Shown here piece by piece: positions 1 to 10,400 of a stretch of DNA of 64,000 bases. The DNA comes from Flavobacterium sp. PMTSA4 (GTDB taxonomy: Bacteria > Bacteroidota > Bacteroidia > Flavobacteriales > Flavobacteriaceae): NCBI RefSeq assembly GCF_032098525.1, contig NZ_CP134890.1, positions 124,001 to 188,000 on the forward strand. Direction: 5' to 3'. How positions within the stretch are numbered: the stretch's first letter is position 1; each line of letters starts with the position of its first letter. The notes beneath the pieces are model-generated. The model had not been told where the DNA came from. It saw only the letters and a list, made by a program, of their open reading frames with translations, and made no database searches. The position numbers and the translations under genes were made by a program.

Positions 1-234
1 ACGATAGGAAGAAATTTAGCAGTTGTAGATTTGCCTAACTTCCATTTTAATGGAGTTTTTGCTTGGTTTGTTTGGATGATTGTGCATTTACTCTCATTGA
101 TAGGGTTTAAAAACAAAGCAGTTGTGTTTCTTAATTGGTTATACAATTACATTCGTTTTGATCGCGAAGGAAGGCTAATTATTCGTCCTTATAAAAAGAA
201 AAGTTTTATAACATTTACTAGCGATGAAGTTTAA
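1..234 (+). CDS. Type II NADH dehydrogenase (NDH-2), C-terminal end only
   Basis: The reading frame is open from base 1, so the gene starts outside the window; 77 codons and the stop are present. The visible part reads as the tail of a membrane-associated FAD/NAD(P)-dependent oxidoreductase: an ending of the flavin domain (TIGRNLAVVDLPNFHFNG), then a hydrophobic aromatic-rich segment (AWFVWMIVHLLSLIGF) that in NDH-2 enzymes sits in the membrane, and a short basic tail. NDH-2 passes electrons from NADH to quinone without pumping protons. The catalytic part is not visible, so the assignment rests on the tail alone. Its end overlaps the next gene by 11 bases. Confidence 0.72.
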   Translation, partial: TIGRNLAVVDLPNFHFNGVFAWFVWMIVHLLSLIGFKNKAVVFLNWLYNYIRFDREGRLIIRPYKKKSFITFTSDEV

Positions 235-886
235 AGTGTTTTTGGTGTTTATTGTTTCAGGATTATTTTTTTCCTGTAAATCAACATATCTTGATTCTAA
301 AAAATCACCTGTTTTACTTAATATTTCTGCAGAAAAAGATGAAAACTCTTTTGTGAATCTTAAAAACTATAGCAATGATTTTGTGTTTGACATGAAGTAC
401 GCTACTGCGGATAATTTTCTAAAAGAACAAGTTTATCCTTGTAGCGAATGTTTTTTAAGAGTAAAAACAGTTAAAGCCTTGCTGGCAGCAAATTCAGTTT
501 TTCTTGAAAAAGGATTTAAAATAAAGCTATTTGACTGTTATAGACCAAAAGCTATTCAAGAAAAAATGTGGAAAATCGTTCCTGATGCAAATTATGTTGC
601 CAATCCAAAAAAAGGTTCCATTCACAATCGTGGCGGAGCAGTTGATATTACGTTAGTTGATTTAAATGGAAAAGAACTTGATATGGGAACAACCTTTGAT
701 TTTTTCGGAGAAGAAGCAAGTCATAACTTTTCAAATCTTCCAGAAAATGTTCTAAAAAATCGTAAATTTTTAAAAGAAATAATGCTTCAAAACAATTTTA
801 AATCTTTCGATTCAGAATGGTGGCATTATAATTTAAATGGAAGCAACACGGATGAAATTTCTAATTTGAAATGGAATTGTAATTAG
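224..886 (+). CDS. VanX/DdpX-like D-alanyl-D-alanine dipeptidase, lipoprotein
   Basis: Peptidase family M15D protein of 220 residues. The zinc site is complete: SIHNRGGAVD places His134 and Asp141, and SEWWH places the catalytic Glu198 and His201; Arg107 in YRP is the conserved substrate arginine. These enzymes hydrolyse D-Ala-D-Ala dipeptides, recycling or removing cell-wall precursors. Residues 1-18 form a lipoprotein signal with FFSC at Cys18, so the enzyme is expected in the periplasm, anchored to a membrane. It overlaps the NDH-2 gene by 11 bases, suggesting co-transcription, and its 3' end overlaps the convergent next gene by 4 bases. No vanH/vanA neighbours, so a housekeeping role is more likely than glycopeptide resistance. 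Confidence 0.88.
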   Translation: MKFKVFLVFIVSGLFFSCKSTYLDSKKSPVLLNISAEKDENSFVNLKNYSNDFVFDMKYATADNFLKEQVYPCSECFLRVKTVKALLAANSVFLEKGFKIKLFDCYRPKAIQEKMWKIVPDANYVANPKKGSIHNRGGAVDITLVDLNGKELDMGTTFDFFGEEASHNFSNLPENVLKNRKFLKEIMLQNNFKSFDSEWWHYNLNGSNTDEISNLKWNCN

Positions 887-1452
887 TTTTCAATACAATT
901 TAAATAATCCATAAAATATGTTTCAGGAAAATAAGACTTACCATCTATTTCAGAAACAAACTCAGTTTTAAAAGGATAATCTAAAGTTTCTCCTGAATAT
1001 TGAATGCGCATAAAAGTAACTTTTGAAGTTTTTAAATCCGCATAATTTTCTTTTGAAAAAACAAACGTACTAGTTGTTATTCGGTTGTTTTTACCATCAT
1101 CACTTCTCAATAAAGTACCACAAGTATCTGCACCAATGTTCAATAAAGTAACAATTTTTCCGTTACTTAATTGAAGGTGTATTTTTGAATTTTTATCAAA
1201 ACAATTTGCCTTTATAAACTCGCTACTTCTTTGTAAAGATTGGAATTCAAGATTTAAAACACCATTACTTGAAGCCAATGAAAAATAAATGTTGGTTGAG
1301 TTACCCGCAAAACTACGTTCGTAAATTAAATGCTGTTTTGTTGATTTATAAGTACCCAAACTATCGGTAATATTTGTGTCAATTTCACATGGTTTTTGAG
1401 CAAAAGCAAAAAAATTTAGTAGTAAAAATGTTATTGAAACAATCTTCTTCAT
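883..1452 (-). CDS. Secreted protein of unknown function
   Basis: I do not recognise a family. The 189-residue product starts with a clean Sec signal peptide (MKKIVSITFLLLNFFAFAQ) with likely cleavage after FAQ, so it is exported. The remainder is beta-rich, with three cysteines in the mature part before the final one near the C terminus (YLNCIEN). It is the last gene of a minus-strand run after an AI-2E-type transporter and a methyltransferase, with only 3 bases to the upstream gene, so it is probably in the same operon, though no functional link is evident. Its stop overlaps the convergent dipeptidase gene. Confidence 0.75.
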   Translation of the reverse strand: MKKIVSITFLLLNFFAFAQKPCEIDTNITDSLGTYKSTKQHLIYERSFAGNSTNIYFSLASSNGVLNLEFQSLQRSSEFIKANCFDKNSKIHLQLSNGKIVTLLNIGADTCGTLLRSDDGKNNRITTSTFVFSKENYADLKTSKVTFMRIQYSGETLDYPFKTEFVSEIDGKSYFPETYFMDYLNCIEN

Positions 1453-1455
1453 GGT

Positions 1456-2634
1456 TTATTTTAATTTTCTGCAAAGTAAAACTATTTTACTATTATTTAC
1501 ATCAGTTGTAAAAAAACAATACAAATTTCCACCATCTTTTATTTTCCACTTTTTTCTAATGGATTCAACTGTTTCTGGAAAATTTCTAGTTGTAATATTT
1601 GCTTTTTGGTTTAACAGATAATTTTTCATTGAAGATTTATCATAATTGATGATTGTTTCAATTTCAAAAACTCTGCCAGGAAAATCAATTAACTCATCAG
1701 ATGTAAATAAATGTGAATGTTGATGCAGTTTTTCTAATTCTAATTGAACACCAATTTCATCAAAACCACCTGATTTCATTATTGAAGCATTAGGTTCAAA
1801 TAAATATTTTTTGGGTAAAGAATAGGAAGCGGTTTTGTCATTGTTTAAGATAAATGAAAATGCTTCAATGTTATCTTTTTTTATGTTTGAAGTAATAATT
1901 TCAATTGTTGAATTGTAGTTTTTTTTCAAAGTCCAAATTAATTCTTTGACTTCATTTTCAACTGCAACGATGTGAATTTTTAATACATTTTTTAATTCTG
2001 ATAATCCAGCAGAAATATCCAGTATTGGTGCGGTTTTTATCATGATGTTGTTCGATTTTTCAAAATAAAAATCTAATAATTCAGGAACATTCGGTAAGCA
2101 ATCTTTTAGCATGAAAACTTTGCCTTTTGCATCATTTCGTCTCGAAGGATCGATATAAATCCAATCGAAACATTCGTCATTTTTTTTAAGAATGGTTAAA
2201 CTATCACCAGTAAAACATTCGACATTTTGTATTCCCAATGATTTGTAATTATGATTTACAATTTCGGATAGTTCTTCGTTAATTTCGCAATGATAAACTT
2301 TAGTAATTTTTTTGGAAAAATATAAATCATCAACACCAAATCCACCCGTTAAGTCAATTAATGTTTCTCCTGAAACTAAATTGGCTTTGTATTCAGCGGT
2401 TTTTTCAGATGAAGTTTGTTCAACCGAAATTTTGCTTGGATAATAAATTTTTTTGGTTTCAAACCATGTTGGAAGTTTGGTTTTAGCTTTTTGTTTAGCT
2501 ACAATTTGATTTAAAATTGTTGCCCAATCAGCGTTTGGAAATTTTGGTTTTTGCAACGCTAATTTTGAAATATCACTAACAAGATTATCATCAATGAATT
2601 TTTGAATTTCATCGGAAAGAATGGATTTATCCAT
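1456..2634 (-). CDS. Class I SAM-dependent methyltransferase with THUMP-like domain
   Basis: 392 residues. Motif I of a Rossmann methyltransferase is visible as DLTGGFGVD (94-102), followed by an acidic residue after the second strand (HCEINEE) and a motif IV of the form IDPSRR (161-166). The C-terminal third resembles the THUMP-like domain found in a Bacteroidota/Firmicutes family related to RNA methyltransferases. The likely substrate is RNA, but no target can be named from sequence. It lies 2 bases downstream of the AI-2E transporter gene and 3 bases upstream of the secreted-protein gene, hence the middle of an operon. Confidence 0.8.
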   Translation of the reverse strand: MDKSILSDEIQKFIDDNLVSDISKLALQKPKFPNADWATILNQIVAKQKAKTKLPTWFETKKIYYPSKISVEQTSSEKTAEYKANLVSGETLIDLTGGFGVDDLYFSKKITKVYHCEINEELSEIVNHNYKSLGIQNVECFTGDSLTILKKNDECFDWIYIDPSRRNDAKGKVFMLKDCLPNVPELLDFYFEKSNNIMIKTAPILDISAGLSELKNVLKIHIVAVENEVKELIWTLKKNYNSTIEIITSNIKKDNIEAFSFILNNDKTASYSLPKKYLFEPNASIMKSGGFDEIGVQLELEKLHQHSHLFTSDELIDFPGRVFEIETIINYDKSSMKNYLLNQKANITTRNFPETVESIRKKWKIKDGGNLYCFFTTDVNNSKIVLLCRKLK

Positions 2635-2636
2635 GC

Positions 2637-3728
2637 TTATAGATTTTTTGTAAGCAATTGAATTATCTTATTTTCAGGAAAAAACTCTTTTCCAATTACT
2701 TTTAGGATTGTATAAAACGGTACGGCGATAATCATTCCAACAATTCCAAATAGAAAACCAGCAATTAGAATAATCAAGAATATTTCTAACGGATGAGATT
2801 TTACACTATTTGAGAAAATTATAGGTTGACTTATGTTATTATCAATTAATTGAACAATAAAAAATCCAATTAAAACATAAATAGTAGTTGGTAAAATTTC
2901 GGTTTGAAAATCTCCATTTATGTTGCTCATCATTGTTAAAATTGCAGCTATAAAACTGGCAATCAATGGACCGATGTAAGGAATAATATTAAGAATGGCG
3001 CAAAGCAATGCTATTATTAAAGCATTTTGAACACCAAATATTAATAAAACAATCAAATACAAGATTAGTATAATTACTAATTGTATAATTAATCCAATGA
3101 AATATCTGGAAAGAAGCTGATTTATTTTAGAAACCGAGTTTAAAATTTGGTCTTCGTGTTTGTCAGGCAATAAGGTTTTAGCGCCAGCAATAAATTTCAA
3201 TTTATCTTTCAGAAAGAAAAAAGCAATGAAAAAAACAGATGCTAATCCCATTCCAATATTACTAATTGTAGAAAGTAAGGAGTTGAAAAAGTTGGTAAAT
3301 AAATCGAAATTAATTTTTGATAACCATTTATCTGGATTTAAAATGTTGTTGCTGTTAAGGTTATGATTCTTTAGAAATTCATTAAAATTACTTGTGATAT
3401 CAATGATGTTGTTTTCGATTTCTTTAGTATTTAAAAGTGATAAATTACTGCTTTGAGATAGAATTAATGGTACAAACATTGAAAAAATTCCAACTATCAA
3501 AAGAAGAAAAATAAATAAAGTAGTAACGACCGCTAAAGTATTTTTGAATTTTAACCTACTCTTTAAAAACTCAACAATTGGATTTGCTATTAGACTAAAA
3601 ATTAGTGATAAAACTAAATATAGAATTGCTGTCTGAATTTTATAAATAAACAATAATAACAGGCCAAATAAAAGAAGAATACTTACCGCTTTTACTATAC
3701 CAAAAGCAATTATTTTTGAATTGTTCAT
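2637..3728 (-). CDS. AI-2E family transporter (PF01594-type permease)
   Basis: 363 residues with about eight membrane segments: a pair at each end and a cluster in the second half, separated by a soluble stretch around residues 95-150. The conserved C-terminal half contains IPYIGPLIASF and a PxExFxIILxAGFLFGIVGMIIAVP-like ending (here HPLEIFLIILIAGFLFG and GMIIAVPFY), diagnostic of the AI-2E exporter/permease superfamily. Family members have been linked to autoinducer-2 export and to sodium/proton antiport, so the substrate is open. First gene of a three-gene minus operon. Confidence 0.9.
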   Translation of the reverse strand: MNNSKIIAFGIVKAVSILLLFGLLLLFIYKIQTAILYLVLSLIFSLIANPIVEFLKSRLKFKNTLAVVTTLFIFLLLIVGIFSMFVPLILSQSSNLSLLNTKEIENNIIDITSNFNEFLKNHNLNSNNILNPDKWLSKINFDLFTNFFNSLLSTISNIGMGLASVFFIAFFFLKDKLKFIAGAKTLLPDKHEDQILNSVSKINQLLSRYFIGLIIQLVIILILYLIVLLIFGVQNALIIALLCAILNIIPYIGPLIASFIAAILTMMSNINGDFQTEILPTTIYVLIGFFIVQLIDNNISQPIIFSNSVKSHPLEIFLIILIAGFLFGIVGMIIAVPFYTILKVIGKEFFPENKIIQLLTKNL

Positions 3729-3750
3729 TGTTTAATTTTTTATAAAAATA

Positions 3751-3788
3751 AAAAAAACTCGTCTAGTATTTGCTACTTGACGAGTTTT
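3751..3788 (-). terminator. Rho-independent terminator of the M43 protease gene
   Basis: Inverted repeat AAAACTCGTC (3754-3763) and GACGAGTTTT (3779-3788), with further pairing inside. Read on the minus strand it is followed by a run of T after the M43 gene stop at 3809. Confidence 0.85.
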
Positions 3789-3808
3789 CATTCAAAACTT
3801 TTTAAATA

Positions 3809-4765
3809 TTATGGTTGCGCGAAAGAAAATCTTGGTCCACCAGAAAGGAAAATTGCATCCATTCTTGCTTTTTGTCCGTTTGTAAACATATACATTCCTC
3901 TGTCATCGGTATAATCCATATAGTTCATTGTCATTTCAACTGGATTTCCTGAACATGTGCTGTAGTGAGGATAAGTTGGAACTCCATAATTAGCAGTATT
4001 GTGTAATGGCGTATCTGCTACTTGGTCATTACCACAAGTTGTATCTCCCCAAATATGACGTAAATTCATCCAGTGACCAACTTCGTGAGTTGCAGTTCTT
4101 CCTAAGTTGTATGGGTAACTTGAACCTGAATTATTTGTAACTCCGAAATATCTAGAATCAACAACAACTCCATCAGTAGCAGAAGAACCACCTGGAAATT
4201 GTGCATATCCTAAAATTCCACCACCGATTGTACAAACCCAAAGATTTAATTTAGTAGTTGGAGATGTTGGATTTAAACCACCTTTTTTAGTGCTTTTCAT
4301 TGCATCTCTTGTTCCCCATGAAGTTTTAGTAGTAGACTTTCTGTTAACTTGATCTAAAACAAATGAAATTCCAACATTTGCTTTTACACCAGAAAAAATT
4401 GAAGGAACTTGATTGAAATCTGAATTTTGAGCATTAAAATCGGCATTTAAAACATCGATTTGTGATTGGATTTGTGCATTTGAAATATTTTCAGCAGAAG
4501 TTCTATACAAAACATTAACTACAACAGGAATTTCAATCTTTCCATTTACTAAACGGTTTTGAGTTAGCATTGCTTTTTCAGTAAATGCTTCAATTTGATT
4601 CATTTTTAAAGCCAATTCAGGATTTTCGCTTAATTGTCTCTCTAAAACTTCATAAGAAGCACAACCTCTTTTGGCAACTCTTTCCTCAGAATTAGTGTTT
4701 TTGTCATCATTTTGACATGAAAACAAAACTAACAATGCAGTTAGTGATAAACAGATTTTTTTCAT
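3809..4765 (-). CDS. Secreted M43 (pappalysin/cytophagalysin-like) zinc metalloprotease, lipoprotein
   Basis: 318 residues. The metzincin zinc site HEVGHWMNLRH is at 227-237 (His227, Glu228, His231, His237), with Asn234 where many metzincins have Gly, as often seen in Bacteroidota M43 members. A Met-turn follows in the segment MNYMDYTDDRGM. Residues 1-17 are a lipoprotein signal (LLVLFSCQ, Cys17), so the protease is exported and lipid anchored. No Por secretion C-terminal domain is present. It stands alone between terminator 3751-3788 and the DUF4159 gene, with a 160-base leader. It probably digests extracellular proteins; the substrate is unknown. Confidence 0.9.
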   Translation of the reverse strand: MKKICLSLTALLVLFSCQNDDKNTNSEERVAKRGCASYEVLERQLSENPELALKMNQIEAFTEKAMLTQNRLVNGKIEIPVVVNVLYRTSAENISNAQIQSQIDVLNADFNAQNSDFNQVPSIFSGVKANVGISFVLDQVNRKSTTKTSWGTRDAMKSTKKGGLNPTSPTTKLNLWVCTIGGGILGYAQFPGGSSATDGVVVDSRYFGVTNNSGSSYPYNLGRTATHEVGHWMNLRHIWGDTTCGNDQVADTPLHNTANYGVPTYPHYSTCSGNPVEMTMNYMDYTDDRGMYMFTNGQKARMDAIFLSGGPRFSFAQP

Positions 4766-4926
4766 AAATAATTTGGTTTAGGTTAATTTATAATCACAAT
4801 AATATTAAAATTGTTAATATATTGAATAAATCATAAATTCTTATTGTCAAAAAGTCGATGAATAACATCTTTTTTTAACGAATGCCTAAAAGCCAAACAA
4901 AAAATTAATAGAAAAAACTTATGGTT

Positions 4927-5577
4927 TTAATTGTTGAATATATAATTCAAGATGTTTGTGCCCATTTTAAGTGCTTTTTCGCGTACTTCTTTTGGGTCAT
5001 TGTGAACTTCTGCATCTTCCCATCCATCGCCAAGGTCACATTCAAAAGTATAAAGTAAAATTAATCTATTGTTTTCAAAAATTCCAAATGCTTGTGGACG
5101 TTTGCCTTCGTGTTCATGGATTTTAGGTAATCCATTTGCAAAGATGTTTGGTTTTTGAAATATTGGATGATTTGAAGGTATTTCAACCAATTGATTGTTT
5201 GGAAAAATTCGTTTAATTTCTCTTCGAATAAACTCATCCATTCCATAATTATCATCAATATGAAGAAATCCACCAGAAAGAAGATAATTTCTAAGATTTA
5301 TAATTTCTGCATCATTAAAAACAACATTTCCATGACCAGTCATATGAACAAAAGGATATGAATATATTTCTAAACTTCCTGGTTCAACAGTTGCAGGTTT
5401 TGCTTTGATTTTAGTATTTATAGTTTGATTTGAATACTTAATCAAATTTGGCAATGAAGTAGGATTAGCATACCAATCGCCGCCGCCATTGTATTTTAAT
5501 AATGCTATTTCTTGAGAATAAATATTGAAGTTAATCAGTAAAAAAAATATAAAATAGATTTTGAGGATAATTTTCAT
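4927..5577 (-). CDS. DUF4159 domain protein, secreted
   Basis: 216 residues with an N-terminal signal peptide (MKIILKIYFIFFLLINFNIYSQ). The body matches the DUF4159 family, a flavodoxin/GATase-like alpha-beta fold: HMTGHGNVVFNDAEIINLRNYLLSGG-type core, then DDNYGMDEFIRREIKRIFP. In many Bacteroidota this gene is linked to tsaD/rsmE-type housekeeping genes, as here, where it follows rsmE by 27 bases as the last gene of the operon. No biochemical function is established that I know of. Periplasmic location is inferred from the signal peptide. Confidence 0.85.
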   Translation of the reverse strand: MKIILKIYFIFFLLINFNIYSQEIALLKYNGGGDWYANPTSLPNLIKYSNQTINTKIKAKPATVEPGSLEIYSYPFVHMTGHGNVVFNDAEIINLRNYLLSGGFLHIDDNYGMDEFIRREIKRIFPNNQLVEIPSNHPIFQKPNIFANGLPKIHEHEGKRPQAFGIFENNRLILLYTFECDLGDGWEDAEVHNDPKEVREKALKMGTNILNYIFNN

Positions 5578-5604
5578 GTTTTTAAATAGATTTTATCTGA
5601 TTTT

Positions 5605-6312
5605 TTATTCTTCATTTTTAAAAACTACACTATGGCAAGCAACAATTGCGGCTGTTTCTGTTCTAAGTCGTGTGTTGCCCAAAGATACTGGAATAAAATT
5701 ATTAGCAATTGCTAATTGGATTTCTTTAACAGAAAAATCTCCTTCAGGACCGATTAAAATCAAAACATCTTTGTTTGTTTTTAACTCATTTTTTAATGAT
5801 TTTTTTTCTGTTTCTTCACAATGCGCTATAAATTTTTGGCTTTTGGTATTTATTTTTAAAAATTCTTTGAAACTAATTGCATCATTCAATTTTGGTATAT
5901 AAAAGTGTAACGATTGTTTCATTGCACTTTCTAAAATTTTTTGAAATCTATCGTTTTTAATCACTTTTCTTTCGGAGTGTTCACAAATAATAGGGGTAAT
6001 TTCTTGAATTCCTATTTCAGTAGCTTTTTCTAAAAACCATTCATAACGATCGTTCATTTTGGTTGGAGCAACTGCCAAATGTAAATTGAATTTTGGTTCT
6101 GTTTGCTTTTCAAATGAATTGATTTTTACAGTACATTTTGAGTCTGAAGCAATTGTTATTTCAGTTGTGAACAAATATCCTAATCCATTTGTAACATGTA
6201 AAATATCACCAGTTTTTTTGCGCAATACTTTAATTATGTGTTTGCTTTCTTCTTTTTCGAAAACGAAAGAAGTTTGTGTTTCTGTTAAAGCTGGATTATA
6301 AAATAATTGCAT
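5605..6312 (-). CDS. rsmE: 16S rRNA (uracil-1498-N3)-methyltransferase RsmE
   Basis: 235 residues, standard length. The N-terminal PUA-like domain begins MQLFYNPAL; the C-terminal SPOUT knot shows LIGPEGDFSVKEI and SLGNTRLRTETAAI, the SAM-binding loops of RsmE. The enzyme methylates N3 of U1498 in 16S rRNA using SAM, in the cytoplasm. It lies 3 bases after tsaD, so both translation-accuracy genes are transcribed together. Confidence 0.95.
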   Translation of the reverse strand: MQLFYNPALTETQTSFVFEKEESKHIIKVLRKKTGDILHVTNGLGYLFTTEITIASDSKCTVKINSFEKQTEPKFNLHLAVAPTKMNDRYEWFLEKATEIGIQEITPIICEHSERKVIKNDRFQKILESAMKQSLHFYIPKLNDAISFKEFLKINTKSQKFIAHCEETEKKSLKNELKTNKDVLILIGPEGDFSVKEIQLAIANNFIPVSLGNTRLRTETAAIVACHSVVFKNEE

Positions 6313-6315
6313 ATA

Positions 6316-7338
6316 CTAAAATTCTATTCGTGCTTTTGAAACTACTTTGGTATTTTCAAACTTATCATGCAAAAACTTTTGGTAGCCTACAATACCAATC
6401 ATTGCAGCGTTGTCTGTAGTATACTCAAACTTAGGAATAAAAGTTTTCCAACCGTATTTGTTTTCTGCATTTTTGAGTGTTTCTCTGATTCCAGAATTTG
6501 CAGAAACACCACCACCAATAGCAATCTGTGTAATTCCAGTTTCAGCAACGGCTAATTTTAATTTTTCCATTAAAATGTCAATAATAATTTGTTGAACCGA
6601 AGCGCAAATATCATTTTTATTTTCTTCTACAAAATTTGGGTTTTGGGCAACATTTTTTTGGATGAAATAAAGAATTTGTGTTTTTAATCCCGAAAAGCTA
6701 AAATCCAAACCATCTACTTTTGGTTTTGTAAATGGATATTTTTTTGGATTTCCTTCTTTAGCAAATTTATCAATTAATGGTCCGCCAGGATAAGGTAAAC
6801 CAAGAATTTTTGCAGTTTTATCAAAAGCTTCACCTACGGCATCATCCGTTGTTTCACCAATGATTTCCATGTCAAAAAAGTCATTTACTTTAACTATTTG
6901 AGTATGACCACCAGAAATTGTTAAAGCCAGAAAAGGAAATACAGGTTTATCAAATCCTTCTTCATCGATAAAATGCGCTAAAATATGTGCATGCATATGA
7001 TTGACAGCAATTAACGGAATATTTAATGCTAAGGATAATGATTTTGCAAAAGATGTTCCAACCAATAGTGAACCCATTAAACCTGGACCTTGAGTGAAAG
7101 CAATGGCAGAAAGTTGTTCTTTGGCAACATTAGCTTTTTTTAAAGCTACATCTATTACAGGAACAATATTTTGTTGATGTGCACGTGAAGCCAATTCAGG
7201 AACAACACCACCAAATTCTTCATGAATACTTTGTCTTGCTACAACATTTGAAAGTACTTTATCGTTCTTCAAAATTGCAGCTGCAGTATCATCGCATGAA
7301 CTTTCTATTGCAAGTATAAAAACTTCTTCTTTAATCAT
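6316..7338 (-). CDS. tsaD: tRNA N6-threonylcarbamoyladenosine transferase TsaD
   Basis: About 340 residues when started at the Met of MIKEEVFILAIESSCDD (7338); an in-frame Met 17 codons further upstream (7389) adds a non-conserved, non-homologous head and is less likely. The ASKHA-fold kinase-like domain shows the opening ESSCDDTAAA, metal ligands HMHAH, and SGGHTQIV, GEAFDKTAK, and a C-terminal TDNAAMIG. TsaD transfers threonylcarbamoyl to A37 of ANN-decoding tRNAs with TsaB and TsaE, which are not in this window. First gene of the tsaD-rsmE-DUF4159 operon, divergent from the TamB-like gene. Confidence 0.96.
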   Translation of the reverse strand: MIKEEVFILAIESSCDDTAAAILKNDKVLSNVVARQSIHEEFGGVVPELASRAHQQNIVPVIDVALKKANVAKEQLSAIAFTQGPGLMGSLLVGTSFAKSLSLALNIPLIAVNHMHAHILAHFIDEEGFDKPVFPFLALTISGGHTQIVKVNDFFDMEIIGETTDDAVGEAFDKTAKILGLPYPGGPLIDKFAKEGNPKKYPFTKPKVDGLDFSFSGLKTQILYFIQKNVAQNPNFVEENKNDICASVQQIIIDILMEKLKLAVAETGITQIAIGGGVSANSGIRETLKNAENKYGWKTFIPKFEYTTDNAAMIGIVGYQKFLHDKFENTKVVSKARIEF

Positions 7339-7440
7339 AAAAAGGCACAAATTTTGATTTATATTTGACAAACCATTGTGAAATGCCAAAAATAGTGATT
7401 TTTTACAAAGGAAATTGTCTTTGCCAAGCCGTTTTAATAT

Positions 7441-10400
7441 TTGGAAGAAAATAAAAAAAATAGTCGCTCCAAAAAAATCAAAAAGATTTTCTTGCGCACA
7501 ATTGTTGCGTTGATTTTGTTATTGTTATTACTTGCAATTGCATTGTCAATGCCTTTTGTTCAAACAAAAATAGCACATTACATTACTGACAATTTGAATA
7601 AAGAATACGGAGTTAATATTTCTGTAGATAAAGTTGCTGTGACTGTTTTTGGAAGTGTGAAGTTAAAAACGGTTTTAATAAAAGATCATCATCAAGATAC
7701 TTTAATTTATTCAGAACGAATAAACACTAGCATTTTAGATTTTAAAAGATTAGTTGATGGAAAATTAGAATTTGGCGATTTACGGTTTAATAATTTCTAC
7801 TTAAATATCGTAAATTATAAAAATGAAAAAGATACTAATCTTGATTTATTTGTAGATGCTTTTGATGATGGTAAACCAACTTCGGGTAAATTTTTATTGA
7901 AATCAAGTAATGTTTATGTTACTGATTCTCGATTAGTAATTATGGATTATAATAGAGAAAATCCAAAAGACCTTGATTTAAAGAAGCTTAATACTCACTT
8001 AAAAGACTTTAAAATTAAAGGTCCAAATGTTTCTGCTCAAATTGCAGAAATGTCATTTTTAGATCATCGAGGATTATTTGTTGAAGATTTAACTTCCGAT
8101 TTTGTTTACACTAAGCGAAACATTAAACTCGAAACTTTAAAAGTAAAAACTAAAAACTCTTTCTTTCAAGGTAAAGTCATTCTAAGTTATGTTAAAGAAA
8201 ATAAAGACTTTAGCGATTTTAACAACAAAGTAAAGTTTGACATAGTTACCAAAAATTCAACAATAGCTACTAATGATATTCGCTATTTTTATGAAGAAAT
8301 GGGCAAGAATAGAGTGTTTACTTTAACTTCAAATCTAAAAGGAGTTTTGAATGACTTTTATGCTACTAACTTATATTTACGAGATAACAGCAATTCAGTT
8401 ATTAGCGGTGATTTAAACTTCAAAAACCTATTTCCGCGTAGTCCTGGAGAATTTTACATGAAAGGAGATTTCAAAAAAATCACTTCAAATTATGATGATT
8501 TAACAAAATTACTTCCAAATATATTAGGAAAAAAATTGCCAACTTCATTACAAAAATTGGGTCAATTTAATTTTACTGGTGATGTAGAAGTGACTCAAAA
8601 ATATATCATTTCAGATTTTGTTATGAATACTGCTTTGGGTATTGTAGAATCTACTTTAACTATAAATAGTTTGGATAATATTGACAATGCAAATTATACT
8701 GGTAATGTAATTTTAGATCAGTTTGAATTTGGAAAACTAATTGAGCAAAATGACATTGGAGCGGTTAGTTTGAATATTGATGTTGATGGAAAAGGATTTA
8801 CCCAAAAATTATTGAATACAACCTTTGTAGGCGATGTTTATAAATTAAAATTCAAAGGATATAATTATCAAAATATAGTTGTGGACGGAAGTTTTAAACA
8901 GCCAATTTTTAAAGGGAAATTCTTTGTAAACGATCCAAACTTGTATATGGATTTTGATGGTTTAATTGACTTAAGTAAAAAAGAAAAGACCATTAATTTC
9001 CATTCAAAAATTGATTATGCAAATCTTGATAAATTAAATATTATTAAAGACTCAATTGCTGTTTTTAAAGGTGAAATTGTAATTAACTCAAAAGGAAATG
9101 ATTTAGATAATTTCAAAGGCGATGTGTTTTTGACTAATGCAATGTATCAAAATAAAAAGGATATCTATTTCATTGATAATTTGTCTGTGAATTCAAGTTT
9201 TGATGAAAATAATGAAAGGAAAATTTTAGTTAGTTCGCCGGATGCTATCAATGGAACAGTTGTAGGTAAATATAAATTTGACCAACTGAAAAGTATGGTT
9301 GAAAACTCAATTGGAACTTTATACGCCAATTATAAACCTAATAAAGTTGAGAAAGGACAATACATAAAGTTTGATTTTGATATTTACAGTAAAATTATTG
9401 AAATTTTTTATCCAGAAATTTCTCTTTCAAAAAACACTAAAATAAAAGGAAGTATAAGTTCTGAAACTGCTGACTTTAAACTTGATTTTAAATCTCCTAA
9501 AATAACTTATTTAGAGAATAGTTTTGATGGTTTGATTTTGCAAATTGATAATAAAAATCCATTGTATAAATCATATGTTCAACTTGATACGATAAAAACT
9601 AAATATTATAAAATAAGAGATTTTAGTTTGATTAATAATATTGTAAAAGACACATTATATTTCAGAACTGAATTTAAAGGTGGCAATCTTGGAAATGATT
9701 TTTACAATCTGAATTTATATCATACAATAAATTCAGAAAATAAAAACGTGGTAGGTTTACAAAAATCAGAAGTTCAGTTTAAGGATTATTTGTGGTATAT
9801 AAATGAAAGTGATAATAATAAAAACAAAATTATTTTTGACAAAAAACTCGAAAACTTCACATTCGATGACATTAGATTATCTCATGAAAATCAAAGTATT
9901 GATTTGAACGGAATACTTAATGGAAAAGACAATAAAAATTTAAAGTTGACCTTTCAAAACGTTAATCTGAATAAGATTACTCCCGATGTTGAAAAATTTA
10001 AGTTTGATGGAAATGTAAATGGTGAAATTGATTTCAAGCAAAATCTTGAAGTCTATCAGCCGACATCTTCATTAGAAATTGAAGATTTAAAAGTAAACGA
10101 TATTTTATTAGGAAAACTTAATTTAGAGATAAAAGGCGATGAAAGTCTTCAAAAATTCTATGTTAAATCTAACTTACTAAATAAAAATGTCGAATCATTT
10201 GAAGCAGATGGAAATATTGAAATTATAGGCGGAAAGACTTCGTTAGACGTTGATTTAAGATTTGATAAATTCAATTTAGGTGTTTTAGGAAAAATAGGTG
10301 GAGATGTTATTACCAATATTAGAGGTTTTGCATCAGGAAATGCAAGAGTTGACGGACCAGTTGATGAATTGGATTATAATGGAAGACTATATGTTAACGA

